NCBI GenBank assembly: GCA_003558175.1 | Contig: PWMO01000165.1 | Location: 1-5,712 of the forward strand | Length of the DNA stretch: 5,712 nucleotides | Direction: 5' to 3' | DNA from: Spirochaetaceae bacterium | GTDB lineage: Bacteria > Spirochaetota > Spirochaetia > DSM-27196 > PWMO01 | Shown here: in pieces, positions 1 through 4,983 of the stretch | Numbering within the stretch: the stretch's first letter is position 1 | Layout of the letters: every line of letters begins with the position of its first letter | The notes under the pieces: generated by a model | Told to the model about the DNA's origin: nothing | The model's database searches: none | The model's input: the letters and a program-made list of their open reading frames with translations, nothing else | Program-made: the position numbers and the translations under genes

Positions 1-263
1 ATCATCTGGTTGATGAGCAGTTCCATGGCGTACATGCCGTACTTGCCGGTCTCGCTGGCCACGGCATCACCGTTGCGGCCGACCGATCCGGGCAGCATGA
101 AATGATTGAGCCCGCCGATAGAGTTGCGGCGATCGTAGAGAGCCACGGCAATACAGCTGCCGAGCACGGTGGAGATGAGAATGTCATCACCGGTGGCGAA
201 GTACTCCCCGGGATGCAGGAAGGCTACCTCTTTCGCGAATCGGTTGTTGAAATGACGATACAT
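1..263 (-). CDS. cheD: Chemoreceptor glutamine deamidase CheD (N-terminal part, runs off left edge)
   Basis: CheD deamidates (and can demethylate) specific glutamines of chemoreceptors in the cytoplasm and in many species also binds CheC. The 87 residues visible start MYRHFNNRFAKEVAF and contain LHPGEYFATGDD (16-27), the signature TVLGSCIAV (32-40) with catalytic-type Cys37, and GGLNHFMLPG (50-59) with His54. The Cys-to-His spacing of 17 equals that of the known CheD active site (Cys27/His44 in Thermotoga). The third residue of the triad would be Ser31 or Thr32. The HFMLPG form and longer N-terminus resemble proteobacterial-style CheD. The ATG at 263-261 is preceded by a weak, very close AAGG. 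The family is usually about 160-210 residues, so roughly half is missing beyond base 1. It lies downstream of a chemoreceptor-like gene on the same strand, a plausible partner. The family call is firm; the substrate is inferred. Confidence 0.93.
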   Translation of the reverse strand, partial: MYRHFNNRFAKEVAFLHPGEYFATGDDILISTVLGSCIAVALYDRRNSIGGLNHFMLPGSVGRNGDAVASETGKYGMYAMELLINQM

Positions 264-420
264 CGACCTTTTTCGCCTGCCCTCATTTTAGTGTTGCAGA
301 GTTCGTCATGCTGCGTCCGGTCACGGTCGAAGTCACGTTCCGGAGACGCTCGGTGGCGCGGCCGCGCTGCAGCTGCTGCGCTGCAGCTGCTGCGCCCGGG
401 TAATCTGGATAAGCGGCAGC
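264..420 (-). other. Intergenic region between the chemoreceptor-like gene and cheD
   Basis: This 157-base gap separates two leftward genes. It holds a GC-rich tandem repeat at 364-395 and, reading leftward, a TAAAAT hexamer (285-290, five of six matches to a -10 element) about 22 bases before the cheD ATG. No convincing -35 sits 16-18 bases upstream of it, and I could not fit a sigma-28 flagellar promoter either. cheD may have its own start here or be read through from the upstream gene. No coding sequence is supported in the gap. Confidence 0.4.
364..395. repeat. 14-base GC-rich tandem repeat (2.3 copies)
   Basis: The unit GCGCTGCAGCTGCT occurs at 364-377 and exactly again at 378-391, followed by GCGC at 392-395. 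Each unit contains the palindromes CTGCAG and CAGCTG, so each copy can fold into a small GCAG/CTGC hairpin. It begins 26 bases beyond the stop codon of the leftward chemoreceptor-like gene. It could slow or terminate transcription, but there is no T-tract, so an ordinary intrinsic terminator is not supported. Confidence 0.6.
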
Positions 421-2208
421 TCAGAAGAACGTGATCTCTCCGGACTCCGCACCCTGTTCGACGGAGAAACCCCCTAGCTCTCCGGCGTGCTTCTTGTGAG
501 TGAAAATGGTGAACCGCTCAATCATACGCTGCAGGCGCTCGCTGCCTACGCTCCATTCGGACCGGCCGACCTCCTGCAGGAGCGGCTCCATCCGGCGTTC
601 GGCGGCAGTTTTGATCTCTGCCAGGGTTTCTTTCACCCGCGTGATGTCTTCGATCAGCTGCTCCAGGCGGAGGACGTCCTCGGCGGTCTCCGTAAACAGG
701 GACAAGAACCGCCTGGTAAACAGCGAGAAACCGGCAAGCGCTTCGGAGAACTCGCTGTTTGCGGCAAACAGCGTCTGATAGCGAGTCCGCATAGAGGCCG
801 AGAAATCGAGGACAAACCGTTCTTCGTCCATGGCGACGGCCTGGTAGTTGCTGATGGATCCGCTCACCGACTGGATGAAGTCTTTGGTGATGGCGAGCGC
901 GGTGTCGACGTCGGTATCGATCTTCTGTGTCAGGGTTGTCATCTGTTCGACCGTCCCGCTCATGCGCTGCAGGACTTCCTGCTTGGATACCTCAATTCGA
1001 GACGCAATATCAACGCTGTGAAACCGCGTGATGAGGCCGGCGAAGGAGTGAAAGTCCTCTTCCATGGCCCGGACTTCACGCATCAGCGAGGCGCTCTGCT
1101 CGGCAATCCCGCGCTTTTTCTGGATCGAGGTGTCGATATCCTGCAGCAGCGACTCCAGCAGAGTAGAAGCACCGGCAAATCGAGCTCGCATCGAATCTGT
1201 CTGATCATCACGCGACAGAGAAGCGATGAACTCTTCGCGTTGCTGTTCAACCTCAGCGATGATGGCACGAGCGGCATCCGCCTGCTGCCGAAACAGCGTC
1301 AGGCTGCGCCGAATGCTCTCGCTGACGTCGTCGAGCACGTTGCCGCAGAGATCGGGCAGCTGGCGGAAGAACGCCAGTTCGTCCAGCTTGTGTTCCACCG
1401 ATTCAATGCCCTCGAGCTCGCGCACTTCGTTGAGCGAGATGACGACGTGCTCGACCGACTGCTTGATGATGTCCTGACTCTGAATCTCTTCCATGATGGC
1501 GCGTAGCGGGGTTTCAACCTGCATTGACCGGCCGCGAATGCCGCTCATGGTTTGCGCAACGGAGCTGATCCCTTCGTTGAGCTCGTCAAAACTGGCGGTG
1601 AGTTTTTCGCGCAGTCCCGCGAACAGCCGGCTCTGGAAATCACGGGTTTCATGCAGCGACTCACGGAACGCGCCAAACGCAGTGCGAAGCCGTTCGCCGC
1701 GGCGGGTGATTTCGTCGGTCAGCTCGATTGTCTGAGCCGACAGGCGTTTGAGCTCTTCGGTGATGTAAGAGAAGGCCAGCCCGGCCGGACCGGCTTTGAG
1801 AGCCACCGTCATGGCGTTCAGCGACACCAGCTCCATCTCAATTGAGTCTTCCTTGATCTCGGCAATCTGGCTCTCGAGATCGGACAGACGCTGGATTGCC
1901 CCGTCCAGCTGATCGAAAAACTGGTCATCGGCCTGCTGCATGCGGACGAACTGGTCGCTGCCGTCCTGGATCTGGCGCCGGGCGGCGGCGATCTCCGCGG
2001 CAATACCCGACGTCTGGTCCGATCCGTCCTCCTGTCCGCGCTCGACAGCCTGCAGCAGTTCGCCGGAGCGATTAAGTCCCGCGCTCATCTCTGAGAGCAG
2101 CTGTGGGCACTGCCGCGCGAGGCGCAAGAAGATCTCTTCGGTATGATCGACCAGCCGGTTGAGCGTCGCGATCAACTCAAGCCGCATCGAGCCTCTCAGT
2201 GTTTCCAT
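421..2208 (-). CDS. Soluble degenerate methyl-accepting-chemotaxis-like coiled-coil protein
   Basis: The 595-residue protein is almost entirely heptad-like helix, with no signal peptide or membrane segment, so it is predicted cytoplasmic. Residues 116-156 align with a chemoreceptor signalling tip: IKEDSIEMELVSLNA, then AG, then a conserved G.AF and EELKRLS. The usual E-A-A-R-A-G-E is replaced by V-A-L-K-A-G-P, so the conserved Glu and Arg are lost. QDIIKQ follows at 245-250. A second tip-like stretch lies at about 389-412, centred on IASRIEVSKQE. The C-terminus is SGEITFF. Spirochaete genomes encode receptor-like proteins of this kind, but I cannot name a characterised homologue. I prefer the ATG at 2208 (GAG 6 bases upstream). 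A GTG at 2301 would add 31 proline- and arginine-rich residues, lacks a ribosome site and abuts a hairpin. It could be a signalling partner, a scaffold or a CheD substrate. Receptor kinship is fairly sure; the role is unknown. Confidence 0.72.
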   Translation of the reverse strand: METLRGSMRLELIATLNRLVDHTEEIFLRLARQCPQLLSEMSAGLNRSGELLQAVERGQEDGSDQTSGIAAEIAAARRQIQDGSDQFVRMQQADDQFFDQLDGAIQRLSDLESQIAEIKEDSIEMELVSLNAMTVALKAGPAGLAFSYITEELKRLSAQTIELTDEITRRGERLRTAFGAFRESLHETRDFQSRLFAGLREKLTASFDELNEGISSVAQTMSGIRGRSMQVETPLRAIMEEIQSQDIIKQSVEHVVISLNEVRELEGIESVEHKLDELAFFRQLPDLCGNVLDDVSESIRRSLTLFRQQADAARAIIAEVEQQREEFIASLSRDDQTDSMRARFAGASTLLESLLQDIDTSIQKKRGIAEQSASLMREVRAMEEDFHSFAGLITRFHSVDIASRIEVSKQEVLQRMSGTVEQMTTLTQKIDTDVDTALAITKDFIQSVSGSISNYQAVAMDEERFVLDFSASMRTRYQTLFAANSEFSEALAGFSLFTRRFLSLFTETAEDVLRLEQLIEDITRVKETLAEIKTAAERRMEPLLQEVGRSEWSVGSERLQRMIERFTIFTHKKHAGELGGFSVEQGAESGEITFF

Positions 2209-2218
2209 TTTGTACTCT

Positions 2219-2247
2219 ACAGCATAATCGGAAGCGCCGCAGAATAC
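2219..2247 (-). promoter_or_regulatory. Weak promoter candidate before the chemoreceptor-like gene
   Basis: Read leftward, TTGTAT (-35, three of six matches) is followed after exactly 17 bases by TATGCT (-10, four of six matches), which ends 12 bases before the preferred ATG at 2208. Such a start point would leave a 5' leader of only about five bases and put the GAG ribosome-site remnant upstream of or at the start point. The match could be chance; read-through from the ATPase promoter is the alternative. Confidence 0.2.
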
Positions 2248-2305
2248 AATCCCGTCCGGGAGCTTTTCCCTGCGCGGGCGCGGCGTATGCGGAACCGGCA
2301 CGCAA

Positions 2306-2322
2306 GCGGGAAGGTTCCCCGC
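2306..2322 (-). terminator. Small hairpin after the ABC ATPase gene
   Basis: GCGGG (2306-2310) and CCCGC (2318-2322) are inverted repeats, extendable inward by an A-T pair and a G-U pair. It lies 24 bases past the TAG stop of the leftward ATPase gene and just before the alternative GTG start of the next gene. No T-run follows, so termination is uncertain. Its position fits the choice of the downstream ATG (2208) for the next gene. Confidence 0.25.
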
Positions 2323-2346
2323 CGCGCGCCGGCTCTGCCGTAGCGG

Positions 2347-3462
2347 CTACGCTTTGGCGCCTGCCTCGACCGACAGCGCCTGTTCGGTTTCCAGGTCGAA
2401 GAAGATCAGTTTGTTCATCTTCATGACGAAGCGGACCTCGTCGCCGATTCTGGGGTCGACATCCGGACTGACCCGGGCAATGAACTGGTGCGCACCGGTG
2501 TTGGCGAAGATGTGGGTCTCAGCGCCCAGCGGCTCGACCACCTCGACGTTGGCCTTGACGCACTCACCGTCTTTGGCCGATGGGTCATAGGTCAGGTCCT
2601 CGGGGCGGATGCCGAGCACCAGCTCGCGGCCGACGTAGTCGCGCGCGATCTCGGCCTGCTTGCCGGTGATTTCGAGCTGGTAGTTGGGCTCAACTGCGTA
2701 GTATTTGCCGCCCTGTTCAGCGATCTTTACCGTCATGAAGTTCATTGCCGGTGAGCCGATGAAACCGGCCACAAACCGGTTGACCGGATAGTTGTACAGG
2801 GTCAGCGGATCGCCAATCTGCTGGATCACGCCGTCCTTCATGACCACGATCTTGTCTCCCATGGTCATGGCCTCCACCTGGTCATGGGTAACGTAGACCA
2901 TGGTTGCCTGAAGCCGGTTGTGCAGGCTCGAAATTTCAGCCCGCATCTGAACGCGCAGCTTGGCGTCGAGGTTGGACAGTGGTTCGTCAAAGAGAAAGAC
3001 TTTTGGTTTGCGCACGATGGCACGACCAACCGCTACGCGCTGGCGCTGGCCACCCGAGAGGGCCTTGGGCTTGCGCTCCAGCAGCTGACCGATGTCCAGG
3101 ATCTTTGCCGCCTCGTCGACGCGCGCCTTGATCTCTTCTTTGCGGAACTTGCGGATCTTCAAGCCGAACGCCATGTTGTCGTACACGGTCATGTGCGGGT
3201 AGAGCGCGTAGTTCTGAAAGACCATCGCGATGTCGCGATCCTTGGGCGGGATGTCGTTGACAATCTTGCCGTCAATGGTGAGTTCGCCGGACGTGATGTC
3301 CTCCAGGCCGGCGATCATGCGCAGAGTGGTGGTTTTGCCGCAGCCGGAAGGACCGACGAGCACGACAAATTCCTTGTCCTGGATGGTAATGTTGGCGTCT
3401 TTCACCGCCTGCACATTTCCATCGTAGACCTTTGAGATGGATTTGAGTTCGACTGTAGCCAT
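2347..3462 (-). CDS. ugpC: ABC importer ATP-binding protein, MalK/UgpC/MsmX class
   Basis: This is the nucleotide-binding subunit that hydrolyses ATP to drive an importer of the carbohydrate-uptake CUT1 type (sugars, polyols or glycerol-3-phosphate). The 371 residues are the normal family length. Visible motifs are Walker A GPSGCGKT (37-44), the Q-loop Gln83 in VFQNYALYPH, the signature LSGGQ (135-139), Walker B VFLFDE (155-160) with catalytic Glu160, the D-loop SNLDAK (163-168) and the switch His194 in VTHDQ. A TOBE/OB regulatory region follows from about 233 (FIGSPAMNF, GIRPEDL). All catalytic residues are intact. The ATG at 3462 is chosen because GGAGGT lies 10 bases upstream; the longer TTG start at 3480 would overlap that site. 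The solute-binding lipoprotein gene lies upstream on the same strand, but no permease is adjacent and the gene has its own promoter. It may therefore serve several transporters. The symbol follows common naming only; the substrate is unknown. Confidence 0.96.
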   Translation of the reverse strand: MATVELKSISKVYDGNVQAVKDANITIQDKEFVVLVGPSGCGKTTTLRMIAGLEDITSGELTIDGKIVNDIPPKDRDIAMVFQNYALYPHMTVYDNMAFGLKIRKFRKEEIKARVDEAAKILDIGQLLERKPKALSGGQRQRVAVGRAIVRKPKVFLFDEPLSNLDAKLRVQMRAEISSLHNRLQATMVYVTHDQVEAMTMGDKIVVMKDGVIQQIGDPLTLYNYPVNRFVAGFIGSPAMNFMTVKIAEQGGKYYAVEPNYQLEITGKQAEIARDYVGRELVLGIRPEDLTYDPSAKDGECVKANVEVVEPLGAETHIFANTGAHQFIARVSPDVDPRIGDEVRFVMKMNKLIFFDLETEQALSVEAGAKA

Positions 3463-3472
3463 GAAGAACAGG

Positions 3473-3478
3473 ACCTCC
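3473..3478 (-). promoter_or_regulatory. Strong ribosome binding site of the ABC ATPase gene
   Basis: GGAGGT on the minus strand, 10 bases before the ATG at 3462. It fixes that ATG as the start, since the upstream in-frame TTG (3480-3478) overlaps the site itself. Confidence 0.8.
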
Positions 3479-3505
3479 AAACGATGGGATTATCTTATGT
3501 CGTTC

Positions 3506-3534
3506 ATAGTAACCCCCGTCGGTGGGCCTGTCAA
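3506..3534 (-). promoter_or_regulatory. Sigma-70-type promoter of the ABC ATPase gene
   Basis: Read leftward, a perfect TTGACA (3534-3529) is separated by exactly 17 bases from TACTAT (3511-3506, four of six matches). Transcription would start near base 3499, giving a leader of about 37 bases that contains the GGAGGT site. This is the best promoter match in the window. It means the ATPase gene can be expressed independently of the lipoprotein gene upstream. Confidence 0.65.
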
Positions 3535-3557
3535 ACGGAATTTGGTTTGCGGTTAGC

Positions 3558-3584
3558 GCCGGTGCTGAGCCGGCTGCAGCAGCC
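3558..3584 (-). terminator. Overlapping hairpins after the lipoprotein gene
   Basis: Just past the TGA stop of the lipoprotein gene lie GGCTG/CAGCC (3572-3576 with 3580-3584, three-base loop) and GCCGG/CCGGC (3558-3562 with 3570-3574, seven-base loop). They share bases 3572-3574, so only one can form at a time. There is no T-tract. They may weakly attenuate read-through into the ATPase gene. Confidence 0.25.
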
Positions 3585-3607
3585 ACTCAACCGCGCTGCA
3601 GCAGCCA
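3573..3607. repeat. 13-base direct repeat straddling the lipoprotein stop codon
   Basis: GCTGCAGCAGCCA occurs at 3573-3585 and exactly again at 3595-3607, 22 bases apart. The right copy encodes Trp-Leu-Leu-Gln near the C-terminus of the lipoprotein; the left copy lies just beyond its stop. Twelve of the 13 bases recur inside the gene at 3890-3901, also encoding Trp-Leu-Leu-Gln. Confidence 0.55.
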
Positions 3608-4906
3608 GAGCCTGATCTCCTCGTGCAAAGGCCGAGGCTGGGGCAGCCCCGAGGCTTCCCGGTTCAGCCACGGCTCAACGACCTCAGTGCGCAGCGCGTG
3701 CCAGTGGCGCGGGACGCGATGCGGGAAGGCGAGCATATCTTCGCGCGCGATGCGACCGAGCAGGGCGGGGTAGTAGCGTGGGAAGTGGCGTTCGTTGACC
3801 TCGGGAATTGCCGAGAAGCCGCCGGCTATTCCAAAATCCGGGATCCGCTTGGCCCGCACGCTCTCCAGGATTTCGCCGTGAGTCTCCGCCTGCAGCAGCC
3901 ATTCGACAAAGTCCTGGGCGCCGCGGCGGTTGGGTGAGTTCTGCGGCATCCCTACGTAGACCACGTTCTCGAGCACCGGAATGCCGTGATCACCGCGTAC
4001 CCAGCGGTAGTCGATTCGTTGCCGCTGGCTGTCGGTATAGCGGAAGAGCTGGCTTGCGCGCACGTAGGCAAACCGTATGCGCTCGCGCATCAGCAGCTGG
4101 TACTTGGGGTCGTAGAGGTAGCGTGCGGCGAAGGCGTCCTCGTACGAGACGCCGCTGTTGCTGTCCCCAATCCAGTCGCGGATGTAAGAGACCGATGCGC
4201 GCAGGCCGTCCTCGTCCCAGGCTGCGCTGCGGTTGGTCTCGTGAAAGTCGGCCCCGTGAATCATCGTGAGCAGGTAGAGAAACTCGTGGTTCCAACGGGG
4301 CGACAGTCCAAGCCTTACGTAGCGTTCATCGTTGAACTCGTTGAACTGCGCCGCGTGGTCACGAATCTCATCGACATGAAGCGTGAACTCAGGAAAGCCT
4401 TCGTTTTGCGAGGCGAGCCGGAAGATCACGGCCGGAAGATCGTAGGAGAGCGGCAGCAGCCGTTGCCTGCCGCCGATGCGCCCCCCCTGCAGCAGGTCGG
4501 AATAGAAGACGGTATTGGAGATCGGCCCGCGCTCCAGCAGGTTACCGAGCGGAGAGAAGTAACCGGCGACCTCTTCATTGGCAATGCTGTCCGCGATGAT
4601 GATGTCCGGTGGAACCGAGGCGTCTTCCATGGCGGTTGCCGGATCGGGGATATAGCGCATCTCCACCTTGTAAGGCCGGTCACCCGCGTTGTAGAGCTCG
4701 ACCAGTGCGGCCACGTCGACGCGGTGTGCCCAGAGCACCACGTTTGACGCCGACCGCCCACGGCACCCGCTCAGGGCAACAGCGATTCCTGTGAACAGCA
4801 GCAACAGCGCCCAAAGCGAGCGGCGGAGTCGCGGGCGTTTGACTTCAGACGGAGCCGGCCGAAACCGGTGAATGCTGATAGTAGGACAGCGGAGGCGATT
4901 GCGCAT
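3587..4906 (-). CDS. Solute-binding lipoprotein of an ABC importer (type-1 extracellular solute-binding family)
   Basis: The 439-residue protein starts with a long basic n-region (1-30), a hydrophobic stretch LWALLLLFTGIAVA (31-44) and the lipobox LSGC (45-48). It should be lipidated on Cys48 and anchored outside the cytoplasmic membrane. The mature part follows the family-1 binding-protein pattern: a first strand NVVLWAHR (55-62), PPDIIIADS (99-107), LLPLSYDLPAVIFR (150-163) like the hinge segment of sugar-binding proteins, FAYVRASQLF (279-288), PQNSPNRRGAQDFVEWL (321-337) like the usual 'PKNSKN..AA..F..FL' motif, and GGFSAIPEV (362-370). Length is normal for the family. The ATG at 4906 is the only start before the signal peptide and lacks a clear ribosome site. 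It precedes the ABC ATPase gene on the same strand, separated by 124 bases with a separate promoter. Ligand unknown, sugar-like by family. The sequence is divergent, so the family call is likely but not certain. Confidence 0.82.
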   Translation of the reverse strand: MRNRLRCPTISIHRFRPAPSEVKRPRLRRSLWALLLLFTGIAVALSGCRGRSASNVVLWAHRVDVAALVELYNAGDRPYKVEMRYIPDPATAMEDASVPPDIIIADSIANEEVAGYFSPLGNLLERGPISNTVFYSDLLQGGRIGGRQRLLPLSYDLPAVIFRLASQNEGFPEFTLHVDEIRDHAAQFNEFNDERYVRLGLSPRWNHEFLYLLTMIHGADFHETNRSAAWDEDGLRASVSYIRDWIGDSNSGVSYEDAFAARYLYDPKYQLLMRERIRFAYVRASQLFRYTDSQRQRIDYRWVRGDHGIPVLENVVYVGMPQNSPNRRGAQDFVEWLLQAETHGEILESVRAKRIPDFGIAGGFSAIPEVNERHFPRYYPALLGRIAREDMLAFPHRVPRHWHALRTEVVEPWLNREASGLPQPRPLHEEIRLWLLQRG

Positions 4907-4915
4907 ACAACTGCG

Positions 4916-4945
4916 AATCTAAAGCCGCGCCGTGTTCTCTGTCAA
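4916..4945 (-). promoter_or_regulatory. Promoter candidate of the solute-binding lipoprotein gene
   Basis: Read leftward, a perfect TTGACA (4945-4940) is followed after 18 bases by TAGATT (four of six matches), or after 17 bases by TTAGAT (three of six). The -10 ends only 9 bases before the ATG at 4906. Transcription would then begin almost at the start codon, implying a leaderless or nearly leaderless message, in keeping with the missing ribosome site. The -35 lies inside the inverted repeat at 4929-4951. Confidence 0.45.
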
Positions 4946-4951
4946 CACGGC
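4929..4951. promoter_or_regulatory. Operator-like inverted repeat between divergent genes
   Basis: GCCGTGTT (4929-4936) and AACACGGC (4944-4951) are perfect inverted repeats with a 7-base spacer. They lie in the 77-base gap between the leftward lipoprotein gene and the rightward unknown gene. The palindrome covers the leftward -35 (4940-4945) and the presumed rightward -35 (4935-4940). A dimeric repressor bound here could control both genes. No regulator gene is in the window, so the protein that binds is unknown. A transcript hairpin is less likely because both start points are predicted outside the repeat. Confidence 0.5.
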
Positions 4952-4963
4952 TCGTGATATACT
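4935..4963 (+). promoter_or_regulatory. Promoter candidate of the rightward unknown gene
   Basis: TATACT at 4958-4963 matches the -10 consensus at five of six positions. A weak -35, TTCTCT (4935-4940, three of six), lies 17 bases upstream, inside the inverted repeat. Transcription would start near 4970, right at the ribosome site, leaving a leader of about 14 bases. A poor -35 suggests a need for an activator or low basal use. Confidence 0.4.
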
Positions 4964-4970
4964 CCGAAGC

Positions 4971-4975
4971 AGGAA
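4971..4975 (+). promoter_or_regulatory. Ribosome binding site of the unknown gene
   Basis: AGGAA lies 8 bases before the ATG at 4984. It favours this start over the in-frame GTG at 4954, which overlaps the -10 candidate and has no such site. Confidence 0.65.
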
Positions 4976-4983
4976 ACCAGATT

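Noticed and set aside
2..190. 62-codon leftward frame at the left edge
   Set aside because: It lies in a different frame over the clear CheD sequence with Cys37 and His54, so it is a shadow.
264..300. Sigma-28 (flagellar/chemotaxis) promoter before cheD
   Set aside because: A TAAA is present, but no GCCGATAA-like element follows at the required spacing.
360..400. CRISPR or REP-type element
   Set aside because: The units are directly adjacent without spacers and only 2.3 copies long, so neither a CRISPR array nor a REP pair is supported.
102..434. Rightward frame from 102 to 434
   Set aside because: It is antisense to cheD and runs through the tandem repeat; the product has no domain features.
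421..438. C-terminal EITFF as a CheR-tethering pentapeptide
   Set aside because: The known tether has an aromatic residue at its second position (as in NWETF). Here that position is Ile, so only the terminal Phe fits.
487..1506. Long rightward open frame opposite the chemoreceptor-like gene
   Set aside because: It is antisense to a well-supported coding frame and its product has no family features. High GC leaves the opposite strand open; no ribosome site was seen.
2209..2301. GTG start at 2301 for the chemoreceptor-like gene
   Set aside because: No ribosome site precedes it, the extra 31 residues are proline- and arginine-rich, and it abuts a hairpin. The ATG at 2208 is preferred, but the longer form is not excluded.
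2884..3435. Rightward open frame opposite the ABC ATPase gene
   Set aside because: It mirrors the ATPase, whose Walker, signature and switch motifs are all intact.
3272..3586. 104-codon leftward frame spanning the ATPase promoter
   Set aside because: It overlaps the ATPase gene in another frame and would run through the promoter and ribosome site. The product has no recognisable domain.
3986..4747. 253-codon rightward open frame opposite the lipoprotein gene
   Set aside because: Its complement carries a signal peptide, lipobox and binding-protein motifs. The rightward product shows none.
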